Positions 34,312 to 46,405 of a stretch of DNA of 64,000 nucleotides are shown here, in pieces; the first letter of the stretch is position 1; the number at the start of each line of letters is the position of its first letter. The notes under the pieces are model-generated. The model did no database searches. It saw only the letters and a list, made by a program, of their open reading frames with translations, and was not told where the DNA came from. The stretch is from Pleurotus ostreatus/Saccharomyces cerevisiae fusant (lineage: Eukaryota > Opisthokonta), in the NCBI GenBank assembly GCA_024196135.1, contig JAMQCK010000036.1:83334-147333 (forward strand), read 5' to 3'. Position numbers and translations under genes: made by a program.

Positions 34312-34822
34312 GTCCGCTCCGCCTGAGTCGAGGGTTACGTCGCTCTTGCAGGAGGACTTTCCTCGAGCTAGTGGCATCCCACACCCCTAGTCCTCTCCAC
34401 GTATGCTTATTTAAAAGGCGCATCTCATCTCGACCGCCGACTTCCGGTTGCTCAAATATTGGTTTATCTCGCATGCTCCATATCCCCTGACGACTCGCTG
34501 TACTCACTGTCATGCTCGGGCTTGTATGTCTCTAGAGGCCGTTACATAGGCCGCTAATGACTGTCTCTGTTGTTGCACAATTCTATCGTTTGTTGACATC
34601 CTATGCATCTGGTTTGGAAGGTTCTAAGGCAGAGCATCGATTAATCTATAAGGTGATTAAGGGGTGGATGGTACTCGTATGTGCTGCAGTCCCGTAAACT
34701 CTTCGCAATGTCTCTAATCGTAACTAATTAGTCCTTATCGTAATGTAGCTCAAAAAGGGTATCTAGCGCCGTCGAGACCATCGCGCGCAGAATTCGTCAG
34801 TCGAGACGAGCTCACGGAGACT
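34312..34822. other. Convergent 3' spacer
   Basis: AT-richer DNA between the ZIP stop and the first DUF6534 stop. No coding signal or repeat seen. Confidence 0.45.
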
Positions 34823-36398
34823 TCACGGAAGTCCCACTTCTGCATCTGCCGCCTCTGAAGGAGACGCTGCGTGCTCACCGGAACCAGTGCGGTTTGGCCC
34901 ATGAGCAGAGGACGCCGTCATAGCCGGAACAGTGCTGGGAAATTCACTCGAGTGGCATCGGACGATGTCAGGCGCCAATCCCTCCCTTGAGTTGAGCACG
35001 AAGAGCATGACGTTACCGTACCTGCCGATCCTCAGTAAAGTGACGATGACTCGAGGCCTGAATAAGGCTCACAGAGGACCAAGCGATATTTCCCTGGCGC
35101 GCTCGTCAGCCGGATAACAAGGAACGAAAGGTGGACTTGTACTTGCCAGACGACGTAGGTCGCGTTCTTCGTGCCCATCGTCTCGTAAGATATCAGTAAG
35201 AGAATCATGACGAGGGCAGTGATGCTCCCCGTCTCAATGGATTGGACGATGAGGCGCTTGAGCATCTGCCTTGTCGTTCGGAAGTGAGCTTCCTCGCGAC
35301 TGCGAGCGAGCTAAGCGAGAATGAGCTTTAGAGATACGCGAAGGCATCTAGACGCACGTACCAGCACAATCATGGTGGTTGCGATGAGTACATCACAGAT
35401 GACGCTGGAGATGGTCCACACCTAGTGATCTCAGAGTCAACACGACAAACCGGGGACTGGTAGCTGGCCTACTCTCGCGACCGTCAGCGGCAATTTCTGG
35501 CAAAGATGCAGGGTGTCAGAGTCCTGCATCTTGGCTTCAGGCCACTGTGATGAGAGCATCATTCATGAGCGACAAGCTTACGAAACCGAAGGGGGAGCAC
35601 TTACAATCATCGTGTCCGTGATGGACCCACCGAAAGCCACAATTGCGGTCTTGATTCGTCGGCGGGTCAGTGGTGATTGCGGAAAGGGTGGTATCTTACC
35701 AAGCCGATGAATCCTGCGAGCGTATATCCGACTCTGTCCCGGCAGAAGCGCGCAATACGCGAGGCGAAAAAGATCTGGACGATCAGAGCGTCTGACAATC
35801 ATAATGTTGGTTCAGTGATGAACGGGCAGGACGTAGGAGAACAGGAAGCACATACTGAGTCCGCTACCGACCAAGGGCACCAGTAGTATCCTCGCGCCCG
35901 AGATCCACACCATCGGATTGCCCGACTCACGGACAAGTACCACGTATTGAGCGATGACGGCAAAGACGGCACTGATCCCGGACAGTACGGTTATGATGAT
36001 GGCTTTGGACGATGAGATCGTTAATTACCGGCTTAGCAGCGTCAACCTACTCAGGTACTTCAGCCATTTGTCCCTATGACAATGATGGAGGAAGTAATCA
36101 GCTGTGCGACTTCGTCAATGGCGATCGTTTTGGAAGCCGAAGGAGCGCGCTACTCACATGCCTGATTGAGCAGACATCCATACAAGAGGCATGATACGTC
36201 CACGGCAATCGTCTAGATAGGATGTTGAGAAAATATCGCCGCCGAAAGACGCACACATACGAAGGGGCCATTTCTGGGAGGGACAGGTGAGCTTCGGTGA
36301 TGAGACAGCAGAGTGAAGGTTAGATACACTGGCACGAATGCATGGGCAATATCAACGGGTAATGTCATGGGATGGCCATCGCTGTCGTGCATAGTCAT
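34823..36398 (-). CDS. DUF6534-type integral membrane protein, array copy 1
   Basis: A seven-helix membrane protein of the mushroom DUF6534 family, split by many short introns. Exon order on the minus strand: MTMHDSDGHPMTLPVDIAHA with the PVDIAHAFVPV start block, helices 1-3, FFASRIARFCRDRV-like region, the amphipathic FRTTRQMLKRLIVQSIETGS, helix LVMILLLISYETMGTKNATY, and the final RYGNVMLFVLNSREGLAPD block followed by a Ser/Ala-rich cytosolic tail ending AEVGLP. The R-x-T-x-x-M-x-x-RLI-x-QS-x-ETG and NVMLFVLN(S/A)R motifs define the family. No biochemical function is known for it; helix count and lack of enzyme motifs suggest a receptor or sensor, which is inference only. Confidence 0.8.
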
Positions 36399-37365
36399 TT
36401 AGCATGCGCGGAAAAGACCCTGCGGGAACTTGAGAACCAGCCTCGCTCTACATATATCCGGCCGGCAACGCGTCCTCAACAGCAGCGGCGTGGCCTTTTG
36501 CAACGTCTCGAAGGTATGACGTCCCGACGACCTCGTAGCAGGAAGAGTCGCGATCGGAGGTACGAGGCACAAGTAGCATAGCTTCCAGCTATCAGCGAGA
36601 GGTCATCGTGCCAGGCAACGCGCGAAGCAAGCACAGGCACCTCAAACGAGATGGCCACGCCCTTCGATGCATTTGAGGAAGGCCTTCCTCGGGAAGATCG
36701 TCGTTGCCGCCATTGATCGGCGCCTCCTGAAGTGGAATACATTACGGCGTATTCGAGTCGTGGATCACGGTGGCAAGATGAATCGTAGAGTATACCGGGT
36801 CCGATATGGCGACGTACCGATGCCCACATGGTCATACCTATGCTTCGACGGTCAGTATGAAGCGAAAGTGAGGAGAGCACAGGCACGAACTGACAATCCT
36901 CGAAGTGAATGAATGCCCAGTGGACTAGTCGAACGCCTGTCGCGTAGTAGATGGCAGCTGGTGTGCCACAACAGGAAAAAGGGTTGCTCATCTTCAAATC
37001 CGCGCACTCATGCACAACGAATGAATCACGCACGACGGGATTCTCCGGAGGTGAAGTGCGAACGCCGAAGAACCCCACGCTCCCGCCGGCCGCGGGAACG
37101 CGGTACGCTCTTCGCTCTCAGTGCGGTATCAAGTAGCTGTCAGCACGAGGGCCAATAGGGAGCGACAGTCGGGGAGAGATCACTGTAGAAAGCGCCGTAC
37201 GATGTTAAATTTCTGAGAGGGTAGTACCATGTATATATTGCGACGCAAAGGAATAAGAATGACTGTTGACGGTCAGCGAGACACCTCTGTGCCTGCCGCT
37301 AAGGTGATGCCGGGCTCCTTAGTCGCCTTGAAGGATACGTTAGTCATTCTGTTCTACAAACTTCT
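36399..37365. other. Spacer between DUF6534 copies 1 and 2
   Basis: Promoter of copy 1 and 3' flank of copy 2. A 200-codon minus-strand frame (36476-37078) has no family similarity and was not called. No remnant of a further DUF6534 copy recognised. Confidence 0.4.
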
Positions 37366-38880
37366 TTAATGAGCACCTACCGGGTCTTCCTCTGAGTCGG
37401 TGAAGCCTGCTCGACGCTTGGGGTCGCCAGCAATAGAAGCAGGAATGGTCGCGTGCGGTGACACCACAGAGTACCGCATGGTACTGAGCTCAATGTCGCT
37501 GGTAGTGCAGCGCACCTCGTCAGCCGCCATGCGCTCGCGCGAGTTGAGTACAAAGAGCAAGACGTTGGCGTACCTGCAGGAAATGATATAAGCGTCGAGG
37601 CGAAAGAGAGTTGAGTAACCACTCACAACGGTCCAATGGAGTACTCCCTGCTCAACGTCAGCTAAAGGGTCCGTAAATAGATATGTGCGTGTACCAGACG
37701 ACGTAGGCTGTATTTCTTGAGCCCATGGTCTCATAGCAAGTGATCATCGTGGCCATCCATACGGCCGTAATGGTACCGGTCTCGACGGACTGGAGAATCA
37801 GGCGCTCGATCATCTGCTTGGTAGACCGTACCCGTGTATGTCTTCGACTGCTCACAAGCTGTTGGCCTTCGAGTTAGTGAGGGCCTCTAGCACGAGAGGA
37901 TCGCGCACCAAATAGGACATGGCAGCGGCGATGAGGACGTCGCAAATGGTGCTCGACACTCCCCAAAGCTGAGCGACCTATTAGTTTCGAGGGGCTGGCT
38001 AAGATGAAAAGGGCATACCCTAGTAACGGCCTTCGGGAGTACCGTCTCAAGCTCCAACGTGTTTAGGCCGCACTTCACGTACTGGAAAAGGGTTAGCTGC
38101 GATGTAGGATGCTGAATTCGGAACACTGACCAAGACCATAATAGCTAGGAAGCCTGCAAAAGCCAGGATTGAGACCTTGCGAAGCTTAGAGGTACCGGAG
38201 TGGGGTGACTCGTCGGAACATACCATTGTGATAAGCGTCGCCATGATCTTGCCAATTATATCACGCCGAAAACGAGCGATACGACTGACGAAGAAGAGCT
38301 GGACAAGCAGAGCGGCTGAAGGTGAGTTAGGGACGCGAATGAACATGCTATTCAAAGGACATACTGAGCCCCGTGCTGCCGAGAGTCACCAGGAATTGCC
38401 ATGGGTTCGACGTCCAAACATCGGGATTTCCCGAGTGACGGACGAGCACCAGATATTGCGAGATGACACCAAACCAGGTGCCGATGCCTGCCACAGCAGT
38501 GACCACGACGGCTGCAGAAGTTGAGTATGCCCACAAATTGCGAGGTAAGAAGATTTACTTGCCGAGATAAGCGAGGTGCTCCTTCTTGTCGGACAACCGC
38601 GCGAAGTAGCCGACTGCTCGCATATTGAATATCGGGAGTCTGAATGAGTTCTGAGTACATACAAAGCTGGACAAGGGAGCAGCCGTGAAGAAGGCACGAC
38701 ATGTTAATTGCAATCATCTGTCGGTCATGCAATGAGCCTCATAGTATCTTCTGCCCGCTGAAGCGTACCGTAGGCCCGTTTCTGAGGCACGTGGTAAGCG
38801 AGCCAAGCTCTATACAGAATTAGAAAGACATACATGGGGGCATAGGCGCGCGCAATGTCGCTGGGCGTAGGCGCTGCCAT
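37366..38880 (-). CDS. DUF6534-type integral membrane protein, array copy 2
   Basis: Start MAAPTPSDIARAYAPM at 38880. Exons in order include SLVQLCMYSELIQTPD, the helix with GIGTWFGVISQYLVLVRHSG, NPDVWTSNPWQFLVTLGSTG, ALLVQLFFVSRIARFRRDII, VSILAFAGFLAIMVLV, then HTRVRSTKQMIERLILQSVE, TGTITAVWMATMITCYETMG and YANVLLFVLNSRERMAADEV. The tail is charged and ends SEEDPVGAH. All family blocks are present and no stop interrupts them, so it looks intact. It is one of the two copies with an Asn-Pro-Asp/NP-W segment in the third loop, shared with copies 3-5. Confidence 0.82.
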
Positions 38881-39554
38881 AACGGCTGCGCCACGAAAAA
38901 CTTGACGGCCTCGCGCTTGCAACGAGCTATATGTGTCGATCCGAGGCTAAAGAATGGTCCGAGATGACCGGAAGAAGAAAGACGCTAAACGCATCGCCTG
39001 GAGTCCTGTATTTGGACACGCCAGACGCGCCGCATTTGTTGGAAGAAGCCTGATCAGATTGCCATCAATAAGTTCGCATGTCGTGCCACCCGTGGTGACT
39101 CACTTGCGCTCGAAGACGATTTCGCATGTACAACCACCCCCCGGGTGTCTTGCGAGTCGTCCGAGATCGTCGCGACCTCAGCACCGCATCTAACAGCACC
39201 CTGGGCGGTCACAGTGTCGTGGTAGGTGAAGAAAGAACAGGTGCTTGTGTGTATGCGAGCGAACGGCCGCAAACTTCTGGTACGTCATACTCCTGCTGCA
39301 GCGCCGTATGCCTTTTCCTCCACTTCTGGCGCTAGGCCTGGCCCACGTCCATGAGGGAGGCTCGTGAGCGATTGTCGCCTACACGGTCCCGATCAACTGC
39401 TGGAGCTAACAGGACGAGCCTCGAAGACACCGGGTTTTGAACGAACAACTTCATTATAAGACGCCTACATGATATCTACCTGCGAAGAGGATCCGATGAG
39501 CCCATCATCGACCCCCAGGCAAGGTCTCGCACCGACAATGCTAGCTATTGCCGA
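38881..39554. other. Spacer between DUF6534 copies 2 and 3
   Basis: About 670 bases. Contains the promoter of copy 2. A tRNA-like sequence on the minus strand near 39430-39460 was examined and rejected. No gene seen. Confidence 0.4.
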
Positions 39555-41103
39555 CTAGCCCACGCGCACCACAATATCGTTGGTCTTACCGTGGCCGCCG
39601 CTGAGCTTCGAGTCGATGGCACCTATGCTTAGGACGTGCGAGATCATCTTGGGCGAGCCTGGAGAGAGCGGCGGGGACCGCAGTTCGATATCGCCCGTAT
39701 GTTCCTCGCAGGTTGCACGCTGCCGCGAGTTGAGGATGAGCAGCATGACGTTGCCGTAGCTGGCCTACGCGTTAGCCTCGACAGGAGTGAGCACAAGGGT
39801 GAGATACACACAGAGGGCCGATCGACAATTCCCTGCGAACTATGAGCGAGCGAACGGAAGTAGAAGACGTTGACGCACCAGATGAAGTACGTCAAATTCC
39901 GCGCGCCCATAGTCTCGTAGCAGATGGCCGAGAGCAGCATAACTACCGCAAGAATCATGCCGGTCTCGATGAACCTCGACGCGAGCGAACGCAGACGCGG
40001 CCGTGTCGCGATGACACGGGCCTGTTCGTAGTCCTGGCGGAGCTATGATTGTCTATGAGTGCCTACACGGCGAAGTCATGCAAGGATCCCACGAAGAAAC
40101 ATGATGCCCCAGTGATCAGGGTGTCGCATGCCAGGCTAGCGAAGAGCCAAAGATGCTGTTCGACGGTGAGTTGGTGATTAGACACATTGAATGCACGCTA
40201 ACCCTTGCTACAGCCGTCGAAGACTTGCTCTTTATTTGCATCGAGCGCGAGCCTTGGCTCAAGCCCTAGCGGAGATATCAGTTTGGCAAGCGGCGACGAA
40301 GATGGATCAATATCCCCACCAGGACTGTGACTGCAACAGCACTCGAAAACGCTGCTGCGGCGACCTAGGCCGTTGATTAAGACCAGTTTTACATCGCCGG
40401 TGAGGCAAGAGCACACCAAAATGATTAGTCCTGCGATGACCTTACCCGCAACGTCGCGCCGCAGGCGAGCAATGCGACTAGCGAAGAAAAGCTGAACCAA
40501 AAAGGCGCCTGGAGTGATTGTAAGCAACGGGGCAATGATCGGAGGACGAGGTGAGCGAACTGAATCCGGTGGTGAGGGGCCCTAAAGCTAGCTGCCACGG
40601 ACTCGATGTCCACACAGAGGGATCGCCTCCGTGCTCGACGAGGATAACGCATTGTGAGGCCATGGAAAAGCCGATGGTCAAGCCGGATATAATCGCAATA
40701 CTGATTGCTGTTAAGGGTGAGCGCGCGTTCAGTTCATGCGCCGATGCGCTGACGACTAAACTTACCTAGCCACTTCAACCACCTGTCTCCGTGCGCATGA
40801 CGGTTGAAGTAGACGTCTACGGTACTCGTGAGCGGAGAAATGGGGGAGTTCGGCGACAATGCGCTCACGGAGTTGGGCGAGGTAATATCCGTAGAGGAGG
40901 CAGGACGCGTAGCCAGCAAGCATCTGCATCCTCACGGTCAGCCATCGCGTCCCGCCGTGAATGCGACTTAAGACGTACGAAGGGTCCATTACTGTGAAAA
41001 TCAGCCAAAGGGACGAGCAGTAAAGGTATTCGACTCACATGGGTATGAATTGACTGGCGATATCACGGGGAGGGGACTGGGTAGACCCGGCGTTGTCAGA
41101 CAT
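39555..41103 (-). CDS. DUF6534-type integral membrane protein, array copy 3
   Basis: Start MSDNAGSTQSPPRDIASQFI at 41103 with the DIASQFIPM block. Later exons: QCVILVEHGGDPSVWTSSPW, a LVQLFFASRIARLRRDVAGK block, SRFIETGMILAVVMLLSAIC, YETMGARNLTYFIW and NVMLLILNSRQRATCEEHTG. The most diverged copy: the usual TKQM-x-x-RLI-x-QS lead into the ETG motif has become a PRLRSLASRFIETG version, and VLNSR has become ILNSR. The reading frame is nevertheless kept, so it is probably expressed. The C-terminal tail is Lys/Gly-containing and ends DIVVRVG. Confidence 0.78.
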
Positions 41104-41630
41104 GGCGTCGCGGTACGACGATCACGACGAAAAAGCCTCCCGATGTCGCCCGCGCGATGGTTAAGTACTGCGGTAGCTGGTGCGCTGGCCATTGATAGGT
41201 ATCAGGCATCTTCCGCTGAATGGCATAAACAAGGGTATGCAGTGATATGAGCACTCGGCGGCTCCGTCACGCACGGAAATTGGGCGCTGTCGTTCTTCTA
41301 GGTGATGCGGCGTTCAGCTTCTGAGGTCGACTGGGAGAGCCTAGAATGCAAGCATAATGTGTATTCACTCATTGTGGACAATATGCGCATCATCTGGTTG
41401 GAAGGCCGCAGACGGTGGTGAGGGTGAGAAGAGACGAATTTCCCTGAGAACTTCGATATTCGTGGCCCGGCTCATCGTCCCGAGCCTCCGGACTTCGGTA
41501 AGAACCGAAAGTTCAACACTGGCCTCAGCATGTATTGATAAACCTTCAGACTCGAGTAGTGTTATTAAGACGTAGGGCTTCGAGTTGTATGATACGAGTC
41601 GAACTTCGTGGCAAGGACTGCCGGTCTGGG
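41104..41630. other. Spacer between DUF6534 copies 3 and 4
   Basis: About 530 bases, promoter of copy 3 and 3' flank of copy 4. Only short frames, no repeat. Confidence 0.4.
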
Positions 41631-43258
41631 TCATCGTGTATTAGGGGGTTGGGTCGAAAGATTTGCTCTGCGTGAGGCCGTCTTAGCAATCGACATGCAG
41701 GCAGATGTACGAGGCAATCTCACCGGTACAATCTCTGTGATGTCCACTTCACCGCCAATTGTACCTATCTGCACGTGTTGCGAGTCCGTCTGGCGCGAGG
41801 CAAAGGAAAGAGGGAGAGGCGTAGAGTCCAACTCGATGTCATTCGTATTGCAGTGCACGTCGTTCGACGACAAGCCTTCTCGCGCATTAAGCACGAAAAG
41901 CATGACGTTGCCGTATCTGAGGTGCATTATCAGAAGGTGAGTAGCGCACTGTATAGTATTGAGGGCGTACAGGGGTCCTATAGCCAGTTCCCTGGAAAGG
42001 CGAATGTGAGCGCGTACGAGAGGTACTGAGAAGGATACGCACCAGACAGTGTACGACGAGTTCTTACTGCTCATGGTCTCATAGCATATCAGCATGAGGA
42101 CCATGACGAACGCGGTGACCGTCCCCGTCTCGATAGACTGCAGAATCAGTCGCTGGAGCATCTCCTTGGTCGATCGGAAGTGCGTCTGCCTACGGCTTCG
42201 GACGAGCTATAGGATGTGAGTTCCTCTGAGCGCCTTCTCAGGATTCTACAAGCTCACCAAGACGGTCATCGTCGCGGCGATGAGGATATCGCAGATCACG
42301 CTGGAGATGGTCCAGATCTGCGGGGATTGAACAACGATGCGCGACTCTTGCCGTCACGACTGACCCTGGCCACCATGAAGATCTTGGAGAGATCCAAGGC
42401 GTTGAATCCGTTCTTGACATACTGCACGAGACCGATGGTGAGCAAGACACAAGGAAAAATATAGCAAGAGATGCCTACGACGGCCATATCCGCAAGAGCG
42501 CCCGCGAAAGCCAGAGTAGCTACCTGGTACTCGGTTAGTGAAATACGAAGGCATGCGTGGAAGGACCTTACCAGAGAAACAGTTGCCGAGAGTATTCTTC
42601 CAATGATATCTCGCCGGAAGAACGCGATCTGGGAGGCAAAGAATAGTTGTACCAGGAAGGCGCCTGACCGGAGGAGGTCAGAATGGAGCAATGCATGACG
42701 AGAGGAACGACGCACTCAGTCCAGTGGTAACAGGCGTCATCACGAACTCCCATGGGCTTGTCATCCAGACGCCAGGATTGCCCGAGTTCGTGACTAAGAC
42801 CCTGTACTGCGACACCATAGCGAAGCCGATGGTCGCTCCCGATACGAGTGTGACCGCAACGGCTGCTCAATCTTAGCCAGCGCATACAGTCAACGCGCTC
42901 CCAGCGCACCCAAAAGCTTCAGCCACTTGTCTCGGTGCGAATAGTGGCAGAAATATCGGTCTGCAACGAGATCAGTCCGGCGTCACTGCACATCGCAGTC
43001 CGTGCCCTTACTGAGCTGAACCAGGTAGCAGCCATACAAAAGGCACGCGAAGTCAGTCGAGATCATCTGTGATCCCGATGTCAGGGAGGCGCCCGCTTCT
43101 CTTCGCTGGCAGATACAACGTACGAAGGGGCCATTACTGCCGCGCAAGAAGCGACCCGGATCAGCAACTATAGAGAGAAGGTCGCGTACACGGACTCACA
43201 CGGGCACGAATTGCTTGGCGACATCTTCCGCGCTTGCGGCAGAGGGGTCGCTGGACAT
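41631..43258 (-). CDS. DUF6534-type integral membrane protein, array copy 4
   Basis: Start MSSDPSAASAEDVAKQFVPV at 43258. Blocks in order: helix pieces near 42870-43000, VLVTNSGNPGVWMTSPWEFV region, AFLVQLFFASQIAFFRRDII, GRILSATVSLV, FHTRSTKEMLQRLILQSIET (reading of the amphipathic block), VTAFVMVLMLICYETMSSKN, then RYGNVMLFVLNAREGLSSND and an acidic then basic tail ending STQPPNTR. Closest in motif wording to copies 1 and 5. No internal stop noticed once introns are removed. Confidence 0.8.
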
Positions 43259-43915
43259 GGCGGACCGCCTCTGCGCTCTGAGGGCAGGAAGAGAAAAGCG
43301 GACCGTGGGATATGTCAGGGCTATGATTAGAGGGGGCGGCCGTTGATTTAGTGTTGAAGGCAATCCGGCGAGCGCGCAAGAAGTCGAGGCGGTTTCCACT
43401 GGTGCAAGGTGCCGGCAACAAGTCTGCCCCATGAGGCTTAGGTGAGCGCCCGTGGTAGCAGGCTATCGGCATGCGCCGGACAAGGGTTTCTGCCTGCACA
43501 TCAACTCCAGGATATAGAGGAGAAAGATCTGGAGGCCCAACAAGGAGAACACTGCATATCCTTCTGAATCACCGCCGTCTTTGATTCGCGTAGTCGTGGA
43601 CAACTTCAAGTCGGAATCAACAACGCGCTGCGCTGACCGGCACTTGCCGCAACTCTCCCGCGCCCACGTGATATGTTGAACTATGAGGCAGTGAACCGCT
43701 TCACCATCTCTACTCAGGCGAGCGAATCACCAATTGAAGCAGACTGTGCAACCGCTTCGTCAAGCATAAGTACAAACATGAGCTACAAACAAGTTGCGTA
43801 AGCTATACAACACGGTCAAGCGCTCAGCGCCCGGTCGATAGTGACTGCCTGACGCCGTCGTCCTTCTGAGAATTGCAACACAAGGTATCAGTTACTTGAG
43901 TAAGTATAGACAGGC
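43259..43915. other. Spacer between DUF6534 copies 4 and 5
   Basis: About 660 bases, promoter of copy 4 and 3' flank of copy 5. Nothing further recognised. Confidence 0.4.
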
Positions 43916-45459
43916 TCAAAGGAAGCTCACCGTGGCTGACTCGGTATCGTCGAAGCGGATTGCGATATCCTTCCGGACCTTGACGGCGTGGCGATCATCG
44001 CCGCTGCTCGTGCCACTTGTTGTGGAGGCAAAGTTAACGGCCGAATGGAGGGTGAAGTCGTTGGACGTGGTGAAGACCTCGCCGGGCCGTAGACGGGAGC
44101 GCGCGTTGAGCACAAAGAGCATGACATTACCGTAGCTGGGTGGCGTGAGCGATGTCTTTAGCGTGGGTACACAAGACCTTACAGAGGCGCTATGGAGTAT
44201 TCCCTGGGCAAGGGTGAGCATAAGGTATTGCACGCGGACGAACAAGCACCTACCAGATGAGGTACGTCGAGTTCTCCGCATTCATCGTCTCGTAGCAAAT
44301 GAGCATCAAGCACATTACAATCGCCGTCACGGTGCCGGTCTCGATCGACTGCACGATGAGTCGGCGGATGAGCTGCTTGGTCGAACGGAAGTGCGAGTGC
44401 CTATGGGACAACGCAAGCTGTTCGTCGTGAGCCTTCGTGACCTTGTATCTAGACGAAGAGCGTACGAGCGAGATCATGATGACTGCGATGAGGACGTCGC
44501 AGACGACACTGGAAATCGTCCATAACTGCCGGGGTCTGTTAAGAGCGTCGTGGACGGTGAGAGGACGGGCTTACTCTCGTGACGAGTAGCAAATTTGTGA
44601 TCTTGAGCGCGTTCGACCCTGCGCGCAAGAACTGCATCGTGTAAGTGAGATTTGAATGGTAGAAGGAACGACGATGAACGTACCACGATCAAGAGGGCCA
44701 ACGCGCCTCCGAATGCTAGAATTGCGACCTGCGCGACCATCAATAGCGAGTTGTCGTGACTTGGGAGTCTACCCACAAGACCAACGAAAACAGCGAGGCC
44801 CCTTCCGACAATGCTACGCTCGATGAGCGCGATGCGGCCGGCAAAGAACAATTGAACGAGGAAGGCATCTAGAGGAGCCGCTTATTCGGATACACGCCCA
44901 ACTCGGTGTAGACGGACACGTACTGAGGCCGGTCGTGAATGGCAGCATCGACGCTTCCCATGGTGTCGACTGCCAGACCTCTGGCAAGCCCCAGCCTTCG
45001 ACTAGAACACCATATTGCGCGCCCGTGCCAAGTCCAACGTGCAGACCACCAGTTATCGTGACAGCAAATACTTCGATAGGCTGAGCAATGCGGCACTATC
45101 TGAGAGCTAGGATGCATACCTAGGTACTTCAACCAGTGGTCCTTCTCCGAATAGTTGGTGTAATACGAGCCTAACGATGCGCGTTCAGTCAAAGGAGCGA
45201 CATATAGAGGAATTGGACGTACTAAGCTGGGCTAAATAGCATCCATACAGAAGCCAGGCAAGGTCAACCGCGACAAGCTGTACTACGTGATCAGCGGCGT
45301 ATGCCGGCGCGTGCCTCCGCACGTACGAATGGCCCATTGCTGATAAGGTCAGTCAGAGATCAGAACTTTTGAGCCTGTAGAGAGAGTCACTTACAAAGGT
45401 TCAAAGGTCTGCGCTGTGACAGCGGGAGTCACCGGTGTACTCGGTGCGCCTTCAGCCAT
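43916..45459 (-). CDS. DUF6534-type integral membrane protein, array copy 5
   Basis: Start MAEGAPSTPVTPAVTAQTFE at 45459; this N-terminus lacks the D-I/V-A-x-x-F-x-P block of the other four. Further exons: QLVAVDLAWLLYGCYLAQLS (approximate), the NYSEKDHWLKYLG loop, LVEGWGLPEVWQSTPWEA (reading of loop), VQLFFAGRIALIERSIVGRG, VAILAFGGALALLIV, KQLIRRLIVQSIETGTVTAI, VMCLMLICYETMNAENSTYL and RYGNVMLFVLNARSRLRPGE. The tail is Thr/Ser-rich and ends ESATVSFL. Probably the first gene of the array at its promoter-distal edge; intact by eye. Confidence 0.8.
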
Positions 45460-46405
45460 CGCACAACTTGAAACGAGCGGAAGGGAAAGGGCATCACAGC
45501 GACGCGAATGGCTCGCTTATAAGCGCTTCATCATCGGACTCTGACATACCCCTTTCGTCAAGCATCACTCTCCCGTCAGGCATCACGGAAATGTTCGCAC
45601 CGCGACATGGGAAGCCGCGGGAGCTCGCAGAGGGCGCCAATTGAGTTAATGAAGGCCGCCGCACGGTGCGTAGAAGCTGATGATGAATAGGATCGATGCT
45701 GTGGTTCTGGCGGTCGAGAGCCTTGAAGAGCACGGCAAAATACAGCAGAGAGGACCGACATGGAGATGCGATGCGATGACCTCGGCAGGCTGGCGGTGAG
45801 AGCCAAAAAAAGAAAACTCAAGGCGCTTCACCTATCGGCAAACTCCGCATCACAATCGTCACGCGTCGTGGCTTGTCTTGAACCTCTCTCCCGGTGCTTC
45901 CTGCTATGGACTGGGAAACAAACGATAGGCGGAATCAGGTGCACAATCGGGATCACCAGCCTTCTCATTGAATCGACAGACCAGGGTTACCTTCCCACCG
46001 CTGTTCGCCCTCAAACCGGAGATGCAACAGGCCCCGCTACTCATGAGAAAGTTCGCCCACACTACAAATAGAAGACGCGCAGGGCTTTCATGAGAAGTGC
46101 ACCCACAGAGACAGTACTCTAGAGAGAACATGCTGCTCGCACTATGCTCACGAACATCCGCTACATGGTCGCCCAGTCACGCAAGACCGATTACTACAAA
46201 CCCCCGGTAGTCGTGGACTTATAATGTCCTCGCACCTTGACTCTCAGTCGAAGATCAAGGGCGAATGCCACGCCCGCTTGGTCATCAAAGTTGGGCTTCA
46301 ATTGATTACAACACGGGGTCCGTACCCATAAGATGGGCTTCTCCCGGGCGCCGCCAATCCTCCCTTGCTTCCCACCTTCTCGCCTGAAAGAGGTATCCCG
46401 ACTCC
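45460..46405. other. Divergent promoter region between the DUF6534 array and the P450
   Basis: About 950 bases. Frames at 45435-45830 and 45760-46071 lack recognisable content. No tandem repeat or TIR noticed. Confidence 0.4.

Noticed and set aside
36476..37078. Minus-strand frame of 200 codons between DUF6534 copies 1 and 2
   Set aside because: No membrane helices or family blocks; lies where promoter and 3' UTR are expected.
39425..39500. tRNA-like sequence on the minus strand (GTTCAAAACCC with a TTATAA loop)
   Set aside because: Anticodon and T stems do not pair and the A box is missing.
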